Part shown: piece after piece, positions 1 to 4,221 of the stretch | Layout of the letters: every line of letters begins with the position of its first letter | Position numbering within the stretch: position 1 is the stretch's first letter | Assembly (NCBI GenBank): GCA_026709725.1 | Contig: JAPOSK010000052.1 | Span: 1-5,064, forward strand | Direction of reading: 5' to 3' | Length of the DNA stretch: 5,064 nt | Source: Paracoccaceae bacterium | Lineage (GTDB): Bacteria > Pseudomonadota > Alphaproteobacteria > Rhodobacterales > Rhodobacteraceae | The notes under the pieces: generated by a model | What the model was told of the DNA's origin: nothing | Seen by the model: only the letters and a program-made list of their open reading frames with translations | Databases searched by the model: none | Translations under genes and position numbers: made by a program

Positions 1-65
1 GCCTCTGCCGATCCCGAGAGAGCCTCACACATGTCCGCCTCGCCACAGGCATTGCGGCGCCCAAA

Positions 66-90
66 GGTCATCATCCGGCGGATGATGACC
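66..90. repeat. Inverted repeat with 12-bp perfect arms
   Basis: Arms GGTCATCATCCG (66-77) and CGGATGATGACC (79-90) are perfect reverse complements around a single central G at 78. As RNA this would fold into an 11-bp stem with a GGC loop. On the minus strand it is followed by TTTGGGCGCC, only three T residues, so it is a weak candidate for an intrinsic terminator. On the plus strand no T-run follows. Its role is unknown. It could belong to the end of a gene lying just outside the window. Confidence 0.75.
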
Positions 91-97
91 GGGGATG

Positions 98-110
98 GGG
101 ATGCCATCCC
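98..110. repeat. Short inverted repeat, 6-bp arms
   Basis: GGGATG (98-103) and CATCCC (105-110) are reverse complements separated by one base. It lies 8 bases after the 66-90 inverted repeat and may be part of the same structured stretch. Too short on its own to carry a functional claim. Confidence 0.4.
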
Positions 111-139
111 GGGGAACGCACCCGCCACACCCGGAGCAG

Positions 140-165
140 GGCCGGCCCGCCATGGCGGGCCGGCC
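140..165. repeat. 26-bp perfect GC palindrome
   Basis: The 26 bases read identically on both strands, centred on CCATGG at 150-155, with a GGCCGGCC octamer at each outer end. With one bulged G the pairing extends outward to CAGG (137-140) and CCTG (164-167). It would make an extremely stable hairpin (11-bp stem with a CATG loop) in RNA, or a cruciform in DNA. No T-run follows on either strand, so it is not a canonical intrinsic terminator. Possible roles are a terminator of unusual type, a REP-like element, or a protein binding site. The sequence does not decide between these. Confidence 0.8.
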
Positions 166-186
166 TGTCCCCGGAGTCTCCATGCG

Positions 187-198
187 GGGGGCGCCCCC
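187..198. repeat. 12-bp GC palindrome
   Basis: GGGGGCGCCCCC is self-complementary and sits 21 bases after the 26-bp palindrome. With a G:U pair (186/199) it extends by one. It is one of several stem-forming elements between 66 and 283. Confidence 0.5.
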
Positions 199-260
199 TT
201 GTGCGCAGAGGGCCCGGAGGTCAGCAACAGAAGGGAGGCGATGGCCTTGCCCACCCGGGC

Positions 261-283
261 GGCGGTCCGCTCTCATGACCGCC
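261..283. repeat. Inverted repeat, 6-bp arms
   Basis: GGCGGT (261-266) and ACCGCC (278-283) are reverse complements with an 11-base loop. It is a modest potential hairpin, noted mainly because it belongs to the cluster of inverted repeats upstream of topA. Confidence 0.35.
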
Positions 284-513
284 TCAGCCCCCATCATCGT
301 CATCTCTTTGGGCCATGACCCGCACGGCTCCCGATGTCGCCCCTCGCATCCATCGGGCGGGGACGGTCGTGCTGCCGGTCTGCCCACCCCTGTGGATGCT
401 GACATGCCGGGTGATCAATTGTCAAATGACCTGTTCAGACTGTTCATCATGCTGAAATACCTACATACGTTACCCGCGTAAAATCTGAGTTCTTCGAGCA
501 CGAATGCGTTGTT

Positions 514-546
514 CTTGACAATTCAGGGCTTGACAAGTCTGATATT
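514..546 (+). promoter_or_regulatory. Putative topA promoter with tandem TTGACA
   Basis: Two exact copies of CTTGACAA lie at 514-521 and 529-536, 15 bases apart, each containing the consensus sigma-70 -35 hexamer TTGACA (515-520 and 530-535). Candidate -10 boxes are weak: TCTGAT at 538-543 is spaced 17 from the first hexamer, GATATT at 541-546 is spaced 20 from it, and TATCGT at 556-561 is spaced 20 from the second. The location 50-80 bases before the topA start, in a locally AT-richer stretch, fits a promoter. The exact start site is uncertain, and the repeat may instead be an operator. Confidence 0.4.
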
Positions 547-579
547 GCATCCACATATCGTGGCTGTCGATTCTTCCTT

Positions 580-583
580 GAGG
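580..583 (+). promoter_or_regulatory. Ribosome binding site deciding topA start
   Basis: GAGG at 580-583 is the only Shine-Dalgarno-like match close to the start of topA and lies 11 bases before the ATG at 595. It overlaps the in-frame GTG at 583, which itself has only a pyrimidine-rich run before it. This favours the ATG at 595 over the GTG at 583 as the initiation codon. Confidence 0.5.
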
Positions 584-594
584 TGCGCTGTTCC

Positions 595-3234
595 ATGCCG
601 GTACTGGTTGTCGAGTCCCCTGCCAAAGCCAAGACGATCGGCAAATATCTTGGCAAGGACTATACCGTTCTGGCGACCAACGGCCATATCCGCAATCTTG
701 TGCGGAAGGATGGGTCCGTCGACCCTGATGATCAATTTCGCATGACCTGGGAAATTCTCCCGGAAAAACGCCGGCAGATTGAAGAAATTGCCAAAGCCTG
801 CAAGAAGAGCGACACGCTGATTCTGGCCACAGACCGGGATCGGGAGGGTGAGGCGATCGGCTGGCACCTGACAGAAGTTCTCGCGGGCAAGAGGGGCAGG
901 GTTCTCCCTGAGACCGTGTTCCGGATCACATTCGATGCAATCACCCGCAAGGCAGTTGAGGAGGGGCTTGAGAACCGGGGTGCAATCAACAGGGACCTCG
1001 TTGAAGCCTATCTGACCCGCTCGGCTCTTGACTACCTGGTTGGCTTTGGCATTTCGCCGATCCTCTGGCGGCGATTCCCCGTGGGAAAATCAGCCGGGCG
1101 TGTCCAGTCTGCCTGTCTGCGACTGATTGCGGAGCGTGAGACCGAGATCGAGAAATTCGTTGAGCGTGAATACTGGTCCATCAAGGCTGAACTGGTCAAA
1201 ACCGATGGCAAGGAAGGGGCATTCACGGCAACCCTGTCCGTTCTGGATGGCAGGAAACTCGGCAAATTTGCACTTGCCACCGAAAAAGATGCCCTGTCCG
1301 CCAAAGCCAGGGTTATGGAGACAGATCTTGCAGTGACCTCTGTCAAGTCATCACCCGTGTCCCAGTCGCCGCCCCCACCGTTCATAACGGCAACAATGCA
1401 GCAGGTGGCCATTCGGGCCTTGGGCTTCAGTGCCAAGCAGACCATGTCGGCAGCCCAGAAACTCTACGAGGATGGGTTGATCACCTACATGCGAACGGAC
1501 TCGGTCAGCATGTCTCCAGAGGGCTACAGTGAAGTCCGTGCATTGATTTGCTCTCGATTTGGCAACGCATACGCACTTGACCGCCAACGCACCTACAAGG
1601 GCAAGGTCCGCAATGCCCAGGAAGCCCATGAGTGTATCCGGCCGTCATCATTTCGGCAGCACCCCCGAGATGTCAAGAACCGGCCCACAGACCAGCGACG
1701 TCTCTATGACCTGATCTGGAAGCGGGCGGTTGCCAGTCAAATGAAGAACGCCACCTTCCGCAAGACTGCCATAACCATTGCATCACCCGATGAAGCCATC
1801 GAGCTGACAGCATCGGGCCAGACCCGGACCTTTGACGGGTATCAGAAACTCCTTGATTCGGAGAGCGACGAGAGCCGGAAGGATCAATCCGAAGCGACCC
1901 AGGCGCTTGCAGAACTCGCTGAAGGCGACGCCCTCGACAAAAAGGGTGTAACCGCACACCAGCACTTCACCAAACCCCCGGCACGCTATACCGAGGCATC
2001 CATCGTCAAGGAAATGGTCGAACTTGGCATCGGTCGCCCATCGACCTATGCCAGCGTGCTCTCAACAATCCAGGAACGTGGGTATGTCGAGATGTTCAAG
2101 CGAACACTCAAGCCCACATCATCGGGTCGGCTGGCAATCGTGTTTCTGGCCAGGTTTTTTGAGCGGTACATCGAGCTGGAATACACTGCCGCCCTCGAAG
2201 AGGATCTCGATACGGTCTCACGCGGTCAAGCCGACCGGCTTGATGTGCTTCGTGACTTCTGGTCGGAATTTTCAGTCAGTCTGCAAGCCGTTTGGGAGCT
2301 GAAGCCCAGCGAGGTTCGCGAACATGTGACGGCGGCGGCCCTGCCTCTCCTGCTTCCTGCTGATGCACCAGCCGTCCCGAATGGCTCTCTCACCTGTCCG
2401 GAATGCGGGCAGGGCCAACTGGTCCTCAAGTTTTCCCGCAATGGTGGTGGCGACCCCTTCCTTGGCTGCACACGCTATCCGGAATGCACACATATTCACA
2501 ACATTGCCAAGCGGGCCGAACGCGTCATCGGGACTGCCGGTCATCCTGCCAATACCCCCAATATCGTCCTCAAGGATGGTCGCTATGGACCCTATATCGA
2601 GTCCGGTGATCAACGGATCAGTCTGCCCAAGGACATCCGACCCGACGATCTGACGGAAGATCTGGCACTGCAACTCCTCTCACTTCCACGCACCATCACT
2701 GAAAAAACACCGGATGCAGAACCGATCCTGGCCAGGCTCGGTCGCTATGGACCCTACATCACGCAGGGGAAGACCAACGCCAATCTTCCCTCGACCCGTG
2801 ATCTCTTCACGATTGATGACGCGGCGGCCCGCAAACTGCTTGCCCAGCGCACACAGCCCCGCAGTGTTATTCGTGAAATCACCGATGGCACCGACACCCT
2901 GCGCATCATGCGGGGGCGCTACGGCCCCTATATCGCCTGCAAAGGCCAGAACATCAAAATTCCCAACGAGGTCACCGTTGAGTCGCTTTCCGATGATGCC
3001 GCCTGGAAACTTGTCATGGATCATGCAGCGAAGACCGCTGCTTCAACGCTTGGCCAACATCCAAAAGGGGGTGATATCCAACTGCTTGACGGTCGCTACG
3101 GTCCCTATGTGAAATGGAAGAGGATCAATGCAAGCCTGCCCGCAGACACCGACCCGGCAAGTCTGAGCCTTGCGGCTGCCATCGAACTCATCAATGCCAA
3201 GGCCGGTTCAGGAAGACGCCGCAAAGCACGATAA
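595..3234 (+). CDS. topA: DNA topoisomerase I (type IA), TopA
   Basis: This 879-residue protein is a full-length type IA topoisomerase. Enzymes of this family relax negatively supercoiled DNA by nicking one strand through a 5'-phosphotyrosine link. The Toprim domain (about 1-115) opens MPVLVVESPAKAKTIGKYLG with the catalytic Glu7, and ATDRDREGE supplies Asp80, Asp82 and Glu84. The motif GKSAGRVQSACLRLI follows at about residue 164. The active-site Tyr298 (codon 1486-1488) lies in ITYMRTDS, with Arg300 beside it. A single C4 zinc finger has Cys601, Cys604, Cys625 and Cys631. Four C-terminal GRYGPY repeats start near residues 662, 716, 774 and 833, and the tail GRRRKAR is basic. Length is normal for an alphaproteobacterial TopA. 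The ATG at 595 was chosen because it gives the usual family N-terminus. An in-frame GTG at 583 would add four residues. No frameshift or missing catalytic residue is seen. Two smaller plus-strand genes follow within 60 bases and are probably co-transcribed. Confidence 0.97.
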   Translation: MPVLVVESPAKAKTIGKYLGKDYTVLATNGHIRNLVRKDGSVDPDDQFRMTWEILPEKRRQIEEIAKACKKSDTLILATDRDREGEAIGWHLTEVLAGKRGRVLPETVFRITFDAITRKAVEEGLENRGAINRDLVEAYLTRSALDYLVGFGISPILWRRFPVGKSAGRVQSACLRLIAERETEIEKFVEREYWSIKAELVKTDGKEGAFTATLSVLDGRKLGKFALATEKDALSAKARVMETDLAVTSVKSSPVSQSPPPPFITATMQQVAIRALGFSAKQTMSAAQKLYEDGLITYMRTDSVSMSPEGYSEVRALICSRFGNAYALDRQRTYKGKVRNAQEAHECIRPSSFRQHPRDVKNRPTDQRRLYDLIWKRAVASQMKNATFRKTAITIASPDEAIELTASGQTRTFDGYQKLLDSESDESRKDQSEATQALAELAEGDALDKKGVTAHQHFTKPPARYTEASIVKEMVELGIGRPSTYASVLSTIQERGYVEMFKRTLKPTSSGRLAIVFLARFFERYIELEYTAALEEDLDTVSRGQADRLDVLRDFWSEFSVSLQAVWELKPSEVREHVTAAALPLLLPADAPAVPNGSLTCPECGQGQLVLKFSRNGGGDPFLGCTRYPECTHIHNIAKRAERVIGTAGHPANTPNIVLKDGRYGPYIESGDQRISLPKDIRPDDLTEDLALQLLSLPRTITEKTPDAEPILARLGRYGPYITQGKTNANLPSTRDLFTIDDAAARKLLAQRTQPRSVIREITDGTDTLRIMRGRYGPYIACKGQNIKIPNEVTVESLSDDAAWKLVMDHAAKTAASTLGQHPKGGDIQLLDGRYGPYVKWKRINASLPADTDPASLSLAAAIELINAKAGSGRRRKAR

Positions 3235-3277
3235 ATGACCTCCCGGAACCCGACAAATCTGCCTGCTTTTCGCCAGC

Positions 3278-3293
3278 ATCCGGGATCCCGGAT
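3278..3293 (+). promoter_or_regulatory. 16-bp palindrome abutting the epimerase start codon
   Basis: ATCCGGGATCCCGGAT is a perfect palindrome whose last base is immediately before the ATG at 3294. In mRNA it can form a 6-bp stem, ATCCGG/CCGGAT, with a GATC loop. The only Shine-Dalgarno-like bases (GGGA, 3282-3285) lie inside it. Folding would therefore hide the ribosome site, and reading of the epimerase might depend on ribosomes arriving from topA. It could alternatively be a DNA-binding operator or chance. The regulatory role is inference; the palindrome itself is seen directly. Confidence 0.45.
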
Positions 3294-3692
3294 ATGATCG
3301 GTCATCTCAATCACATCGCCATCGTGGTCCCGGATCTTGATGCCGCCATCACCCTCTACAGAACAGCCATGGGAGCGAGCGTTTCGGAACCCCTGCCCAT
3401 GCCCGAACATGGCGTGACCGTTGCCTTCGTTTCACTGCCCAATACCAAAATCGAGCTCATGGAACCCCTTGGGAACGACAGTCCGGTTGCCGGGTACCTT
3501 GCGCGCAATCCGGCGGGCGGCATCCATCACATCTGCCTCGAAGTTCCTGATATGGATCAAGCCACCGAAGCCGTAACTGCCGCTGGCATTCGCACGCTCG
3601 GAGAGCCAAGGACGGGTGCCCATGAGAAACCCGTTGTGTTTCTTCATCCCAAGGACTGTGTCGGCACCCTCATTGAATTCGAGGAAATCTGA
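3294..3692 (+). CDS. mce: Methylmalonyl-CoA epimerase (VOC family)
   Basis: This 132-residue protein has the vicinal-oxygen-chelate fold pattern of methylmalonyl-CoA epimerase, which interconverts the (2R) and (2S) forms of methylmalonyl-CoA in propionyl-CoA metabolism. It begins MIGHLNHIAIVVPDLDAAI, with a second module near GGIHHICLEVPDMD. Likely metal ligands, by comparison with the Propionibacterium enzyme, are His7, Glu54 (in KIELMEPLG, where that enzyme has Gln), His79 and Glu128 (in GTLIEFEE). Length is typical for a single-subunit enzyme. The frame is open further upstream, to an ATG at 3114 inside topA, but that extension has no family similarity and overlaps topA, so ATG 3294 is used. 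The gap from topA is 59 bases and the gap to the next gene is 3. The Shine-Dalgarno is weak and lies within a palindrome. A related VOC lyase or dioxygenase is less likely. Confidence 0.92.
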   Translation: MIGHLNHIAIVVPDLDAAITLYRTAMGASVSEPLPMPEHGVTVAFVSLPNTKIELMEPLGNDSPVAGYLARNPAGGIHHICLEVPDMDQATEAVTAAGIRTLGEPRTGAHEKPVVFLHPKDCVGTLIEFEEI

Positions 3693-3695
3693 GTC

Positions 3696-3977
3696 ATGGC
3701 AATCGGTGCCGCCCTTGTCCTCTATGCCGTCATCTGGTTCCTTTGCCTCTTCATCATGCTTCCCCGGGCCATCCGTACCCAGGATGAGTCCGGTGCCACC
3801 ATCCCCGGCACACCCGGTTCAGCACCCGAGAACCCCCATCTGGCCGTGAAGATCAAATGGACCACCCTTCTTGCCACACTGATCTGGGCCATTGCCTGCG
3901 CCTTCATCATCAGCGGCACCATCACAATCGAGGATCTGGATCTCTTCAACCGCTGGCAGGCCGGGCATTACGGATAA
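3696..3977 (+). CDS. DUF1467 family two-helix membrane protein
   Basis: This 93-residue protein has two hydrophobic segments, roughly residues 3-23 (GAALVLYAVIWFLCLFIMLP) and 56-75 (TLLATLIWAIACAFIISGTI). Between them is a polar linker containing RTQDESGATIPGTPGSAPENP. The segment after the first helix (LPRAIRTQDE, then PGTPGSAPENP) matches the pattern I know from DUF1467 proteins, found in Alphaproteobacteria and often encoded next to methylmalonyl-CoA epimerase. No function is established. The ATG lies 3 bases after the epimerase stop codon, and its ribosome site, GAGGAA at 3681-3686, is inside the epimerase 3' end, so the two are probably translated together. It is probably an inner-membrane protein. 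A cleavable signal peptide is not evident. Confidence 0.85.
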   Translation: MAIGAALVLYAVIWFLCLFIMLPRAIRTQDESGATIPGTPGSAPENPHLAVKIKWTTLLATLIWAIACAFIISGTITIEDLDLFNRWQAGHYG

Positions 3978-4221
3978 ACCCACCGCCTGCCCGGTCCGCA
4001 TCACAACTGTCATCTGCATCACAACTGTCGGGGATCAGGTTGCCGTCCGGTCCATCATGCCGCCCGCAGCCCGGCGGGTGGTGCGCGGCTCATCCCATCC
4101 CCGAATGACCATTCATGCACCGTGGCATGGCATCAGCAGGAAAAGACAGTGATACCACCGCCGCGGACCGTCAATACGTTCACACAAACAATCGACCGGG
4201 GGCCGCTCTCACAGCAAGGTT
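3978..4221. other. Convergent intergenic region
   Basis: This 244-base gap lies between the ends of the plus-strand DUF1467 gene and the minus-strand P1 peptidase gene. Open frames across it (3892-4152 and 4115-4297 on the plus strand) resemble no protein I know and overlap flanking genes. It contains a 14-bp direct repeat at 3998-4029, an 8-bp long-range inverted repeat (4028-4035 with 4097-4104), and a weaker stem, GCCGCCC (4059-4065) against GGGTGGT (4076-4082) with G:U pairs. None is followed by a T-run, so no intrinsic terminator can be named for either gene. Confidence 0.55.
3998..4029. repeat. 14-bp direct repeat, two copies
   Basis: GCATCACAACTGTC occurs exactly at 3998-4011 and again at 4016-4029, giving an 18-base period with ATCT between the copies. 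It lies 20 bases after the DUF1467 stop codon in DNA with no supported gene. It could be a slippage duplication or a paired protein-binding site. No third copy was seen in the window. Confidence 0.8.

Larger units (their letters stand above)
1..594. other. Non-coding leader region upstream of topA
   Basis: No reading frame here gives a recognisable protein on either strand. The open frames at 25-405 (minus), 31-318 and 95-481 (plus) translate to Pro/Arg/Gly/His-rich low-complexity peptides typical of chance ORFs in GC-rich DNA, and they overlap one another. The stretch has two parts. Positions 1 to about 405 are very GC-rich and carry several strong inverted repeats. Positions of about 410 to 594 are clearly more AT-rich and carry promoter-like hexamers before topA. 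No tRNA cloverleaf, and no SRP, tmRNA or RNase P core motif, was recognised by eye. A structured RNA cannot be excluded without covariance searches. Confidence 0.6.

Noticed and set aside
140..165. Intrinsic terminator at the 26-bp palindrome
   Set aside because: The stem is strong, but neither strand has a T-run after it, so a standard terminator call is not supported.
25..405. 126-codon minus-strand open frame in the leader
   Set aside because: Low-complexity Pro/Gly/Arg-rich translation, no recognisable domain, runs through the strong palindromes and overlaps other equally poor open frames.
433..445. Alphaproteobacterial LexA (SOS) box
   Set aside because: The known pattern is GTTC-N7-GTTC; here the two GTTC are separated by 5 bases, and the pair at 489-492 and 511-514 by 18.
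31..481. Plus-strand open frames at 31-318 and 95-481
   Set aside because: Mutually overlapping, compositionally biased, no similarity to known families; best explained by lack of stops in GC-rich DNA.
583..594. GTG start for TopA four codons upstream
   Set aside because: It overlaps the only Shine-Dalgarno-like sequence, and family members begin at the MPVLVVESPAKAK equivalent, so ATG 595 is preferred.
3114..3293. 60-residue N-terminal extension of the epimerase frame starting inside topA
   Set aside because: It overlaps topA by about 120 bases in another frame, and the extension has no epimerase similarity; family proteins start near MIGHLNHIAIVV.
3978..4221. Decayed gene or small protein in the convergent gap
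   Set aside because: No frame on either strand shows family-like sequence, and no ribosome site with a convincing start was found.
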